From Candidatus Oscillibacter excrementavium (GTDB lineage Bacteria; Bacillota; Clostridia; Oscillospirales; Oscillospiraceae), in contig DWYU01000024.1 in NCBI GenBank assembly GCA_019118505.1, forward strand, positions 1-64,000: DNA of 64,000 bases, in the 5' to 3' direction. Below are positions 1-9,578 of this stretch, piece after piece; positions within the stretch are counted from its first letter, which is position 1, and each line of letters starts with the position of its first letter. Made by a program: the position numbers and the translations under genes. The notes beneath the pieces are model-generated. The model saw only the letters and a program-made list of their open reading frames with translations. It made no database searches and was not told where the DNA came from.

Positions 1-198
1 ACTACAACTCACCTAAACCAGGAGGGTAACACCTCCTGGTTTATAAGGAGGTCTACAGATGAACATTCCTACAATACATAGTGGGCAGGAAACACCCCCT
101 TCCCCTAACACCTCCTTTTAACACAGTTCCATGTGCTGAGTAGTTCATATCAACAAACCTGTCCCACATAGAAAGCATATTTTTTAGGAGGTGAGCAG

Positions 199-381
199 AT
201 GCTGAACGGTTTGTTTGTGCGGCAAGTGGGACAGCAGTACTTGATTTACACACCCCAAGGCATCCAAGTTGGCTATGTATTCTTAGGTCAAGATGGTCAA
301 TATGCGAAAGATGTGGTGGTGCTGAACGCCGTCACAAAGGCTCTCGCAAAGCGTTGGGGACTTTCGGACAAAAAGAATTGA
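199..381 (+). CDS. Small hypothetical protein of the element (60 aa)
   Basis: ORF with AGGAGG-type RBS just upstream (ttttttaggaggtgagcagATG), followed by a rho-independent terminator. Confidence 0.5.
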   Translation: MLNGLFVRQVGQQYLIYTPQGIQVGYVFLGQDGQYAKDVVVLNAVTKALAKRWGLSDKKN

Positions 382-392
382 AGCGCAATCCC

Positions 393-431
393 AAGGGGGG
401 CGGCTGATGAAGTCGCCCCCCTTCTTTTTTT
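393..431 (+). terminator. Rho-independent terminator
   Basis: aaggggggcg ... cgcccccctt stem followed by ttcttttttt. Confidence 0.7.
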
Positions 432-1018
432 GCTGCTCTCTTTTTTACACTCTCCATAGGCTGGTTGTGTTCGGTGTGCCAGCTGTCCGGGCGGGTGGTT
501 TGGTTTATGTGGCCGTCAAATGTGGGGCAGTTTTGGGGCTGGTTGATAAACTGGGGGATGCTCTCACTGTTCGGGCTGGTGGTTTCTGGCAGGTGTTTGC
601 CGGGTTTTCCGTGCTTGTTGATGGGGTCAGATGGACACCTGTGGACAACAAACAGCAAAAATATCAGGGGCCATAAGTCAAAATCTTTTTTCTTGTCCAA
701 AAATTTTAGTTAAAAGAAATTTTTGAGTTTATAAAGAAAACAAGGGGAATTTTTGGGTGTTAGAAAATTTATATGGGCCGGGGGCACAGATCGGGGTCAT
801 GCCTTTTCGATGCTAGTTGAGAGAGTGATTTTTGTTTAATGGAATAAGCCCCGGTGCGTCAGTTGACACAGATAGATGCTCCGCAGGGTGGTGCGCTGGT
901 CAACTCCATCTGTGCGGGCTGTTTATGGGGAGTTCCGCACTTTCGGTTGATTGGCTGCATGGTATCAGATATAATGACAGTATCAGTCAATCAAGTAAAG
1001 CGTCAGGAGGGGGAGAAG

Positions 1019-1660
1019 ATGACAAGCCAGACAGTGGGTGCTGTTTCAGAGCAGGATATGGTATTGAACCGGCAGATCAATTTCCTGATTATGCGTAAGA
1101 TGTGGCAGGATATCCGGGGCCGGGCAAAGAGAGGGGAAGCGGGCAAAGAAACGATTTATCATGCGTTCGGTATGAGCCGGGAGCGATATACCAGAGCAAT
1201 CAACGGAGAGCCGGTTCGGTTTAGCCAGAAAGAGCTGCGGGACTTGATGCTGAAAACCGGGGTCAATTCTGACATCTTTCAGGGGGTGACTTGCTTTCAG
1301 TTTGAGGCGATTACTCGGAAGGACTGGGAGAAGCTGTTTGTGCTGCGGGGGGAAGACATCCAAAGGGCCCGAACCTTTGAAAGAAATTTGTACCAGCAGA
1401 TCACAAAGAAAGACTTGGACATGGTTACGAACCCTAATCTGTATCGGTTGGCAGTTTATTTGCGGACAAGTGCGCCCGTGACTGATTTCCAGCTTGAGGA
1501 GACCATACGGGAGCAAATGAACTGGATGGATAAAAATGGGATAGCCTCTTTAGAGCGGTGTGACCCGGAATTATTGGGGGACTACTTAGACGCACTGGAA
1601 AAACATATTGATATGGTCAGAACCCTGACCCATTACCGGGAGCTGAAGGGGAAAAAGTAA
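1019..1660 (+). CDS. Element-encoded protein of unknown function, possibly DNA binding
   Basis: Long ORF; RBS aggagggggagaag before ATG 1019; segment YHAFGMSRERYTRAINGEPVRFSQKELRDLMLKTGV is helix-turn-helix-like. Confidence 0.65.
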   Translation: MTSQTVGAVSEQDMVLNRQINFLIMRKMWQDIRGRAKRGEAGKETIYHAFGMSRERYTRAINGEPVRFSQKELRDLMLKTGVNSDIFQGVTCFQFEAITRKDWEKLFVLRGEDIQRARTFERNLYQQITKKDLDMVTNPNLYRLAVYLRTSAPVTDFQLEETIREQMNWMDKNGIASLERCDPELLGDYLDALEKHIDMVRTLTHYRELKGKK

Positions 1661-1677
1661 ATCCAAAAATTGACAAG

Positions 1678-1726
1678 AAAAACTCTGCCCGAAAATTTTC
1701 ACTCAGGCAGAGTTTTTCTTTTTTTG
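1678..1726 (+). terminator. Rho-independent terminator
   Basis: aaaaactctgcc / ggcagagttttt stem followed by tctttttttg. Confidence 0.8.
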
Positions 1727-2092
1727 CGTGCAGGACAACCCTCCTATTTAAGCATTACATCAATAAAAGCAAAACATTACATTATATTGATTTAGAATGC
1801 TGTTTAGCGGATGAAACGGTACACATAGTAATGTCTAAAAAGCCGTGTTATGATAAGCATGTAAAGAGGACAGGGCACCAAGCCCAAGAGGAAAGGCGTG
1901 CACATTGAAAATGGAATAATTGTGCCTAAAAACAGGGGTATTGGAATTTACAGGGGGCAGTATATCTCTTTACAATGATCTTTCCTTATGCTGCCGAACA
2001 TTTAAGGGGGTGATAGATACAAAAATAGGAGTAATGGGCAAATTGGCAGGAAACAAGCGGGGAATTCGTTCCCCTTTACATAGGAGGGCTTT

Positions 2093-2293
2093 ATGGACAG
2101 GGTTGCGTTTCGGAAGGTAGAGGAATTGCCGCTGGTGCTGACGCCGATGGACATAGCGGCGGTGCTGGGGATCTCACGCAATACGGCTTACGAGCTGATC
2201 CACAGCGAGGACTTTCCCATCCTTCGGGTAGGCAAGCAATATCGAGTAAGCAGGAAGCGGTTTCTGACTTGGTTAGAAGGCCAGGCAGCATAA
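2093..2293 (+). CDS. Excisionase-family helix-turn-helix DNA-binding protein
   Basis: LTPMDIAAVLGISRNTAYELIHSEDFPILRVGKQYRVSRKRFLTWL matches the Xis/MerR-like HTH_17 pattern. Confidence 0.85.
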   Translation: MDRVAFRKVEELPLVLTPMDIAAVLGISRNTAYELIHSEDFPILRVGKQYRVSRKRFLTWLEGQAA

Positions 2294-2296
2294 GAA

Positions 2297-3211
2297 ATGG
2301 AGGAATTTGAAATGAAAGAACAGATGATGACCATGGAGAGCATGGAGGCATTGATCCCGGAAGAAGAAAAGCTGGATTTGCAAACAGTCGATTTTGATAA
2401 TGCAACAGTAAGGCTTTGCGACCAGAACTTGCAGTCACTCATCCCGGATGATGAGCTTGCTGTGCGGACTGGCCGCGGTGAGCAAAACGAAAATGCGGGG
2501 TTTTCCGAGGAGTTTTTCAAGGCGACGGACGGTATGGCATACATTGAAAATGTACTGGACAATCGGCTGATTGCGTCTATCTATGTGGACGCAAAGGGAC
2601 AACGGTCTTTTGAAGTTTGCCAGAGTTATTCCGATGGTACGGTTTCGGGTAAGATGAGAATTCGGCAGGCAGACTTGTACAGGCTGGCTATGGCACATTT
2701 TGATGTGGAGCAAATTCCATCTTCACCGGAGAAGCAGCGCACAAGAAAATTTTTATCACAGTTCGGAGACGATTACCTGGGGAAGATGGAGAAGGACGAG
2801 ATCATTCAGCCGATAGAAATTCTGCGTGCGGTCTTTGCCGTGCGGGAGAAGCTGCCCATTCACCGGGAGGAACCGGAGATGCCAGCGCAACATCTGTACA
2901 GACGCATTATGGAAATTTTTGAGAACCAGATGAATGGGTATCACGACCTGCATCTCTATAAGCGCAAAGCCTACTATGTCCTGTTCCGTGACACAATGGA
3001 GGCGCTGGCAAAGTACATGAACATGCCCATGATGAAACTGGTGCGTCAGTTGGCAGAGTACAATTTGTTGTATGTTCAGGCTTCGGGCAACGGCTACCAG
3101 TCGAAGGTGCGCATAGACGATACGACAGAGGAATGGGCTTACTGTCTGTACGACCTGAAATATTTGAGCCAGGCGAAAAAGGACAGGGAGAAAAGCAAGG
3201 AAAAGGCTTGA
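2297..3211 (+). CDS. Unrecognised element protein (304 aa)
   Basis: Clean long ORF between xis-like gene and integrase; no family recognised; alternative start at 2312. Confidence 0.75.
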   Translation: MEEFEMKEQMMTMESMEALIPEEEKLDLQTVDFDNATVRLCDQNLQSLIPDDELAVRTGRGEQNENAGFSEEFFKATDGMAYIENVLDNRLIASIYVDAKGQRSFEVCQSYSDGTVSGKMRIRQADLYRLAMAHFDVEQIPSSPEKQRTRKFLSQFGDDYLGKMEKDEIIQPIEILRAVFAVREKLPIHREEPEMPAQHLYRRIMEIFENQMNGYHDLHLYKRKAYYVLFRDTMEALAKYMNMPMMKLVRQLAEYNLLYVQASGNGYQSKVRIDDTTEEWAYCLYDLKYLSQAKKDREKSKEKA

Positions 3212-3284
3212 CGGTGTGGGGGGATGGCGTTACAATCCATCCCCCAAGGGAAAGCCGAGGGAGAAGAAATCACACACAAAAGGG

Positions 3285-3311
3285 GCGGGGTGCTGGTGTT
3301 CAGCACCCCGC
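3285..3311 (+). terminator. GC-rich hairpin between the unknown protein and the integrase
   Basis: gcggggtgctg / cagcaccccgc inverted repeat, no clear U tract; could be terminator or regulatory. Confidence 0.4.
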
Positions 3312-3333
3312 CAGCGTTAAGGAGGAATAGAAG

Positions 3334-4548
3334 ATGGCAAAGAGAGCAAATGGTGAGGGCAATATTCGCAAGCGGACAGACGGGCGTTGGCTGGTGACTT
3401 TCCCTACGGGTCTATATAAGGAGAACGGGAAGCGGGAATATGTTTACAAGTACTGCAACAGTCAGGCGGAGGCGGCGGAAGCCCTGAGACAGTTGCAAAG
3501 TGAGAAGGCCATGGGGGTCTGTCACTCCAAGTCGGCGGTCAAGACGGGGGACTGGATCAACACTTGGATTGAGAAGCACAAGGCGCCCAAGCTGGCCCCG
3601 GCTACGCTGACCAGTTATCGGAATAACTTCCGTGTCCATATCAAGCCCTATGTGGGAGAAATCCCTCTGCGGGAGCTGACCACTTACCACATTCAAAAGA
3701 TGTTGGACGACATTGGGGGGAGCCTTTCTACCTTCGTTAAGAACTACAATGTGATACACGGGGCATTGGAAAAGGCGGTGGAGTTGGGAATGCTTCCCCG
3801 GAACCCCTGCAAGGGCGTGGCGTTCCCAAAAGATGATAAGGGGGATATGCGAGTATTGACCCAGGAGGAACAGCAGAGGTTTATTGCGGCGCTGGATGGT
3901 GAATATTATAAGGTGATGTTGCTGACCTACCTTTACACGGGTATGCGTATGGGGGAGTGTATTCCGCTTCAATGGAAAGACATTGACCTGAGCAAGCGAA
4001 CAATCCGGGTCAATAAGAAAGCGATTGTGCGCCACGACTACGCTACCCATAGCGCCAAGCAGGAAGTACAGGACTTTTGTAAAACGAAGTCCAGCAAGCG
4101 GACGGTGGCGATCACGGCGGGCTTGACGGCAATCCTGTCCGAGTACAAGGAATCTATGAGACAGCGGGCGGAAAACATGGGCCAGGCGTGGAGTGAGGAA
4201 AGTCTGGTGTTTCTAAATACCCGAGATAAGATGGTTTATTCTCGGAACCTGCAAGAATCCCTGTATAAGATTTATCGCAAGGCAGGGATTGAGGGGGCGA
4301 CCATGCACACCCTTCGCCATACCTACGCAACAAGATGCTTCGAGGCCGGGGTGGATATTAAAGCCATCTCGGAGCAGTTGGGTCATGCGAATGTCAAGAC
4401 TACTTACAACATCTATGTCCACTTATTAGATGATACCAGGGCAAAGGAGATTGATAAGCTATCCGGGATTGATAAGTTTATTGCATCGGAAGCGACAACG
4501 GGGAACGCTGTTATCATTCCATTCCCGGAGAGGGAAAAGGCGGTCTGA
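3334..4548 (+). CDS. Tyrosine-type site-specific recombinase (integrase)
   Basis: Phage integrase catalytic motifs: YTGMRMGECIPLQWKDID, HTLRHTYATRCFEAGVDIKAISEQLGHANVKTTYNIYVH. Confidence 0.96.
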   Translation: MAKRANGEGNIRKRTDGRWLVTFPTGLYKENGKREYVYKYCNSQAEAAEALRQLQSEKAMGVCHSKSAVKTGDWINTWIEKHKAPKLAPATLTSYRNNFRVHIKPYVGEIPLRELTTYHIQKMLDDIGGSLSTFVKNYNVIHGALEKAVELGMLPRNPCKGVAFPKDDKGDMRVLTQEEQQRFIAALDGEYYKVMLLTYLYTGMRMGECIPLQWKDIDLSKRTIRVNKKAIVRHDYATHSAKQEVQDFCKTKSSKRTVAITAGLTAILSEYKESMRQRAENMGQAWSEESLVFLNTRDKMVYSRNLQESLYKIYRKAGIEGATMHTLRHTYATRCFEAGVDIKAISEQLGHANVKTTYNIYVHLLDDTRAKEIDKLSGIDKFIASEATTGNAVIIPFPEREKAV

Positions 4549-4694
4549 TGGGGAGAAGCCCGGTAGCTGTGGAAGCGGCTGCCGGGCCTTACCGCATTTT
4601 TACCGCTTCTACGATGGGAGTAGGTGGTGAGCCTTGGGGATGGATGGGAGGCCGGGAGAGAGAAAGCCTTGATAAATGGGACTGTTTGTGATAG

Positions 4695-4710
4695 ATTAGC
4701 ATTAGCTAAA
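4695..4710. promoter_or_regulatory. TTAG-N6-CTAA palindrome (putative DtxR/IdeR/MntR-type operator)
   Basis: ATTAGCATTAGCTAAA; same architecture as boxes at 24291 and 56376. Confidence 0.4.
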
Positions 4711-4736
4711 CCGCTGACGCCATATAGGTGAAGGAC

Positions 4737-4811
4737 ATGTTGCTGCAGCAGTCCATTGAGGAGCAGCGGCAGCGGGACGCAGAGGCCCTGGAACGCTATC
4801 GAGAGACTTGA
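4737..4811 (+). CDS. Possible micro-ORF or 3' remnant (MLLQQSIEEQRQRDAEALERYRET)
   Basis: ATG...TGA of 25 codons between the TTAG/CTAA box and a perfect hairpin. Confidence 0.25.
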   Translation: MLLQQSIEEQRQRDAEALERYRET

Positions 4812-4819
4812 CGAAATAC

Positions 4820-4857
4820 GCAAAGCGGTGTAGGATATGGATGCTACACCGCTTTGC
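4820..4857 (+). repeat. Perfect 14-bp inverted repeat
   Basis: gcaaagcggtgtag-gatatggatg-ctacaccgctttgc. Confidence 0.85.
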
Positions 4858-4892
4858 TGCGCTCTGCGCATTAGAAAGGAAGAAATATTGCT

Positions 4893-6098
4893 ATGCACTG
4901 CGTGACGAACATCCGCGAGGACCTGTACTGGCTGGGCGCCTCCGACCGGCGGCTGGCCAAATTCGAGAATGTGTTCCCCATTCCCCGGGGCGTCAGCTAT
5001 AACGCCTATCTGCTGCTGGACGAAAAGACCGTCCTGCTGGACACGGTGGACAAGGCCGTGGGGGAGCGGTTCTTTGAGAACCTGGAATTTGCCCTGGCGG
5101 GCCGTCCTCTGGATTATGTGGTGGTGAACCACATGGAGCCGGACCACTGCGCCACCCTGGGAGACCTGCTGCGCCGCTGGCCCAATGTCCAGATCGTGGC
5201 CAACGCCAAGACCGTGCCCATGATCGGCCAGTTCTTTGACTGCGACATCTCCAACCGCACCGTGGTGGTGAAGGAGGGGGATACCCTCACCACCGGCCGC
5301 CACACCCTCACCTTCCTGATGGCCCCCATGGTCCACTGGCCGGAGGTCATGGTGACCTATGACACCACCGACAAGGTGCTGTTCTCCGCTGACGCCTTCG
5401 GTACCTTCGGCGCCCTGAACGGCAACATCTTCGCCGACCAGGTGGACTTTGAGCGGGATTGGCTGGACGACGCCCGCCGGTACTACACCAACATCGTGGG
5501 CAAATACGGCGCCCAGGTCCAGTCCCTGCTGAAGCGGGCCGCCGGCCTGGACATCCAGATGATCTGCCCCCTCCACGGCCCCATCTGGCGGGAGAATACG
5601 GAATGGTTCCTGGAGAAGTACCAGCTCTGGAGCACCTACACCCCCGAGGACCGGGGCGTGGCCATCTTCTGCGGCTCTATCTACGGCCACACCGAGAACG
5701 CCGCGGACATCCTGGCCAACCGCTTGGCGGAGAAAGGCGTGAAAAACATCGTCCTCTACGATGTGTCCCAGACCGACGTGTCGTATCTGGTCAGCGAGGC
5801 GTTCCGGTGCAGCCACCTGGTGCTGGCCTCCGCTACATACAACGGAGAGATCTACACCCCTATGGAGAACTTCCTGCGGGACCTGGCCTGCCACGGCCTG
5901 CGGAACCGCTCCGTGGCCCTCATTGAGAACGGAACCTGGGCCGCCCGTTCCGGGATGCTGATGACCAAGCTCCTGGAGGGCATGAAGGAGATGCGGGTGA
6001 TGGAGGGCACCGTGACCCTGAAGTCCTCCGTGAAGGACGCCCAGCGCCGGAGCCTGGAGTCCCTGGCGGACGCCCTGGCCGCCGAGCTGCTCCACTGA
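4893..6098 (+). CDS. FprA-family A-type flavoprotein (flavodiiron protein)
   Basis: Metallo-beta-lactamase diiron motif VVNHMEPDHCATLGDL; flavodoxin domain IFCGSIYGHTENAADILA. Confidence 0.95.
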   Translation: MHCVTNIREDLYWLGASDRRLAKFENVFPIPRGVSYNAYLLLDEKTVLLDTVDKAVGERFFENLEFALAGRPLDYVVVNHMEPDHCATLGDLLRRWPNVQIVANAKTVPMIGQFFDCDISNRTVVVKEGDTLTTGRHTLTFLMAPMVHWPEVMVTYDTTDKVLFSADAFGTFGALNGNIFADQVDFERDWLDDARRYYTNIVGKYGAQVQSLLKRAAGLDIQMICPLHGPIWRENTEWFLEKYQLWSTYTPEDRGVAIFCGSIYGHTENAADILANRLAEKGVKNIVLYDVSQTDVSYLVSEAFRCSHLVLASATYNGEIYTPMENFLRDLACHGLRNRSVALIENGTWAARSGMLMTKLLEGMKEMRVMEGTVTLKSSVKDAQRRSLESLADALAAELLH

Positions 6099-6120
6099 TC
6101 TGGTTTCCACCGCACCAAGA

Positions 6121-6156
6121 TGGTCCCGCCGGAGGCTTCCGGCGGGACCATTTTTC
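6121..6156 (+). terminator. Rho-independent terminator of fprA
   Basis: tggtcccgccgga-ggct-tccggcgggacca followed by tttttc. Confidence 0.9.
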
Positions 6157-6214
6157 ATAAAAAGTGCCCCGCCTGCTCGGCAGGCGGGGCGGTCTCTATT
6201 TTGGGAGAATGAAA

Positions 6215-7210
6215 TTACTCCGCCAGATCCCGGTACAGGAAGGTGACGATGTTGCCGCGGGTGCAGGTGTCGTCGGGGGCAAAGGTGCTGGCGGTGCGGC
6301 CGGTGGTGACGCCCTGGGCCACGGCCCAGTTCACGGCGTCTGCGTAAGAGGCATCGGCAGCCACGTCGGTGAAGGCGGAAGCCGCCGCGCCGTCGGGAGA
6401 GCCGGCGGCGACCCACATGAAGTACACCGCCTGGGCCCGGGTGCAGGCCGCGCTGGGGTCAAAGGTCTCATCGATCATGCCCTGCTCATAGGCCCACAGA
6501 GCGGCGTCATAGTAGTAGCTGCCGGTGTTGACGGCGGTGCCGAAGGGGTTCTCCGTGGTCTTGGAGGCGGGCTCGCCGTAGGCGCGCCACAGGAAGGTCA
6601 GGATGTTGGCCTCCGTGCAGGTGTCATTGGGGGCGAAGGAGGTGGCAGACCGGCCGGTGGTGATGCCCTCCTCCACGGCCCACAGCACGGGCTCATAGTA
6701 GTAGGCGGAATCCGGCACATCACCGAAGGGATTGGCGGGGGTCTCCGGCTCCGTGGTCTCCTCGGGCTCCTCCGGGGTCTCGGGCTGGCTGGCGCCGCCC
6801 TCCACCATGATGTGCATATCATGGGCGATGGTCATGGTGTCGGTTTCCTCCAGCATATAGATCACGCCGGGCTCGGGAACAAAAGCCGGATCGCTCATGG
6901 ACCTCGCCTCATAACAAGAAGGGGCATAGCTGCCGGCGGGCGCATCGTTCAGAGAGTCCAGCGTCCATGCACGGAACACCGCGATATCACCGAGCCCCGT
7001 CGGAGTGAAGGTGGTTCCCTCAGGATAGATGTAGACCGTGTGGGTCTTCCCGCCCTCGTCTTCCCGGGCACAGGTGGTGGTGCCGATCGGTTCGGCGCTG
7101 GCGGTCACCCAGCTCAGCTCGGAGACCTCCGTATAGTAGGCGGAGGCGGGAACGCAGATGGCCCCGACGCACAGGACCAGGGTCAGAAACATGGTGACAA
7201 GCTTCTTCAT
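6215..7210 (-). CDS. Exported protein with S-layer homology (SLH) domains
   Basis: Signal peptide MKKLVTMFLTLVLCVGAICVPASA; SLH repeats such as FGDVPDSAYYYEPVLWAVEEGITTGRSATSFAPNDTCTEANILTFLWRA. Confidence 0.92.
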   Translation of the reverse strand: MKKLVTMFLTLVLCVGAICVPASAYYTEVSELSWVTASAEPIGTTTCAREDEGGKTHTVYIYPEGTTFTPTGLGDIAVFRAWTLDSLNDAPAGSYAPSCYEARSMSDPAFVPEPGVIYMLEETDTMTIAHDMHIMVEGGASQPETPEEPEETTEPETPANPFGDVPDSAYYYEPVLWAVEEGITTGRSATSFAPNDTCTEANILTFLWRAYGEPASKTTENPFGTAVNTGSYYYDAALWAYEQGMIDETFDPSAACTRAQAVYFMWVAAGSPDGAAASAFTDVAADASYADAVNWAVAQGVTTGRTASTFAPDDTCTRGNIVTFLYRDLAE

Positions 7211-7398
7211 CTTACAGGCTTCCTTTCTGGTTTCAAATATGGCCCGCGCCGTTTTTACCGCTCCTTTCCACCGCCATCCCCCGGCGGCGCGGCGGCTGGA
7301 GGGCGGCCCTGGCAGTGTGTCCGCTTTTATTCTAGCCGTTTGCGCATGGGATTACAATTAACTGGCTGCATAGTGTTTTACATTTATTTTACAAAAGA

Positions 7399-7428
7399 GG
7401 CCCACCTGTTTGTTTCAAACAGGCGGGC
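7399..7428 (-). terminator. Terminator of lysA (minus strand)
   Basis: gcccacctgttt-gtttc-aaacaggcgggc hairpin followed on the minus strand by ctctttt. Confidence 0.65.
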
Positions 7429-7449
7429 TTCAGATCAAGAAATATGGGT

Positions 7450-8706
7450 TCACCATACCACGGTGCGGAAGTAATCCTCCGGCGTCTCGGCGCGGCGGAT
7501 CAGCTCCACGGTGCCGTCCTCCTTCAGCAGCAGCTCAGCGGAGCGGAGCTTGCCGTTGTAGTTGTAGCCCATGGAGAAGCCGTGGGCGCCGGTGTCGTGG
7601 ATCACCAGCAGGTCCCCCATGTCGATCTTGGGCAGCATCCGGTCCACGGCGAACTTGTCGTTGTTCTCGCAGAGGCTGCCCACCACATCGTACTTGTGGT
7701 CGCAGGGCCAGTCCTCCTTGCCCATGACGGTGATGTGGTGGTAGGAGCCGTACATGGCCGGGCGCATCAGGTTGCAGGCGCAGGCGTCCACCCCGATGTA
7801 CTCCTTGTAGATGTGCTTTTCGTGGATGGCCCGGGTCACCAGATGGCCGTAGGGCCCCAGCATGAACCGGCCCAGCTCCGTGTACAGGGCCACGTCGCCC
7901 ATGCCGGCAGGCACCAGGATCTCCTCATAGGCCTTCCGCACGCCCTGGCCGATGGCGGCGATGTCATTGGCGGGCTGGTCCGGCCGGTAGGGAATGCCCA
8001 CGCCGCCGGAGAGGTTGATGAAGGTGATGTGGACGCCGGTCTCCGCCTTCAGCTCCGCCGCCAGCTGGAACAGGATCCGGGCCAGGGCGGGGTAGTAGTC
8101 GTTGGACAGGGTGTTGGAGGCCAGGAAGGCGTGGATGCCGAACTCCTTGGCGCCCATGGCGGCCAGGCGGGTGAAGGCCTCCGCGATCTGGGCGCGGGTC
8201 ATGCCGTATTTGGCGTCGCCGGGGTTGTCCATCACCTGGAAGCCCTCCCGGGTCTCGCCCAGGGTGAACACCCCGCCGGGGTTGTAGCGGCAGCAGATCT
8301 TCTCCGGCACGTGGCCGATGGACTGGACCAGGTAGTCCACCAGCGTCAGGTCGTCCAGATTGATGATGGCCCCCAGCCGGTCCGCCAGCTGGAACTCCTC
8401 CGCCGTGGTGTCGTTGGAGGAGAACATGATGTCCTCCCCGGTGATGCCGCACCGCTCCGACATCATCAGCTCCGTCAGGGAGGAGCAGTCGCAGCCGCAG
8501 CCCTCCTCGTGCAGGATCTTCAGGATCGCCGGGGTGGGGGTGGCCTTGACGGCGAAATACTCCCGGTAGCCGGGGTTCCAGGCGAACGCCTCTCGCAGGC
8601 GGCGGGCATTCTCCCGGATGCCCCGCTCGTCATAGATATGGAAGGGAGTGGGGTACCGGGCGGCGATGGACTCCAACTGGTCTTTTGTGACAAAGGGTGT
8701 CTTCAT
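7450..8706 (-). CDS. lysA: Diaminopimelate decarboxylase-like PLP enzyme
   Basis: YPTPFHIYDERGIRENARRL, FAVKATPTPAILKILHEEGCGCDCSS (PLP lysine region), Orn/DAP/Arg decarboxylase family. Confidence 0.9.
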   Translation of the reverse strand: MKTPFVTKDQLESIAARYPTPFHIYDERGIRENARRLREAFAWNPGYREYFAVKATPTPAILKILHEEGCGCDCSSLTELMMSERCGITGEDIMFSSNDTTAEEFQLADRLGAIINLDDLTLVDYLVQSIGHVPEKICCRYNPGGVFTLGETREGFQVMDNPGDAKYGMTRAQIAEAFTRLAAMGAKEFGIHAFLASNTLSNDYYPALARILFQLAAELKAETGVHITFINLSGGVGIPYRPDQPANDIAAIGQGVRKAYEEILVPAGMGDVALYTELGRFMLGPYGHLVTRAIHEKHIYKEYIGVDACACNLMRPAMYGSYHHITVMGKEDWPCDHKYDVVGSLCENNDKFAVDRMLPKIDMGDLLVIHDTGAHGFSMGYNYNGKLRSAELLLKEDGTVELIRRAETPEDYFRTVVW

Positions 8707-8960
8707 GGAAACGACCTCGGATCTTTTTAAGTCTTGCCGCGTCGAACGCCGCGGCGGTGCAGGTTTGTTTTATTGTACGTGCAGGTCTGGGCTCCTGTCA
8801 AGAAATTTACCCGAAAAACCGGCAAAATAGTCGGAATTTTCCCCGCGTCCGGAATTTGTTCCCCATGCGCTGTTCTTTTGAAAAGAGAACCCTTGTTTTT
8901 GGGACGCCGAGCGGTTACAATAGAGAAAAAGCCGCTGCGGCGGAGAAAGAGGAATCCAGG

Positions 8961-9578
8961 ATGAAAACGGTCATTGTAGATGCGGTGGGGGACCAGTGCC
9001 CCATTCCGGTGGTGAAGGCCACCAAGGCGCTGCGGGAACTGAAGGAGCCCGGGACCCTGGAGGTCCGGGTGGACAACGAGATCGCCGTCCAGAACCTGAC
9101 GCGGATGGCGGCGGGGAACCATCTGCCGGTGCGCTCGGAGAAGAAGGGGGAGCACCTGTTCGTGGTGACCATGGAGGTGGCCGCGCCGGTGGGAGACGCC
9201 CCGGTGGAGGAGCCCGCCCTGTCCTGTGCCCCGGACCAGCGGGGCGATCTGGTGGTGGCCGTGGACTCTGAGACCATGGGCCGGGGCAGCGACGAGCTGG
9301 GGAAACTGCTGATGAAGAGCTTTCTCTTCGCTGTGACCCAGCTGCCTCAGCTGCCCAAGACCATGCTGTTCTACAACGGCGGCGCCAAGCTGACGGTGGA
9401 GGGCTCCGAGTCCCTGGAGGACCTGAAGGGCCTGGAGGCCCAGGGGGTGGAGATCCTCACCTGCGGCACCTGTCTGAACTTCTACGGTCTGGCGGACAAG
9501 GTGGCGGTGGGCGGCGTCACCAATATGTACTCCATCGTGGAGACCTTGGCGAACGCCGGGAAGGTCATCAAGCCATGA
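8961..9578 (+). CDS. yedF: YedF family sulfurtransferase-like selenium metabolism protein
   Basis: TusA-like N-terminus VDAVGDQCPIPVVKATKAL (CPxP), C-terminal DsrE-like half with ILTCGTCLNFYGL. Confidence 0.93.
   Translation: MKTVIVDAVGDQCPIPVVKATKALRELKEPGTLEVRVDNEIAVQNLTRMAAGNHLPVRSEKKGEHLFVVTMEVAAPVGDAPVEEPALSCAPDQRGDLVVAVDSETMGRGSDELGKLLMKSFLFAVTQLPQLPKTMLFYNGGAKLTVEGSESLEDLKGLEAQGVEILTCGTCLNFYGLADKVAVGGVTNMYSIVETLANAGKVIKP

Larger units (their letters stand above)
1..4700. mobile_element. Integrase-proximal end of an integrative element (left side continues outside the window)
   Basis: Xis-like HTH gene plus unrecognised genes plus tyrosine integrase, all on + strand, lower GC than the core genome that starts at ~4.9 kb; exact boundary/att not resolved. 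Confidence 0.7.

Noticed and set aside
407-713. Two overlapping plus-strand ORFs after the first terminator
   Set aside because: No RBS, Val/Gly/Trp-rich composition, overlapping frames; not convincing genes.
4413-6416. 667-aa minus-strand ORF opposite fprA
   Set aside because: Low-complexity His/Gly/Arg/Leu-rich translation on the antisense of a well-identified gene; typical GC-rich spurious ORF.
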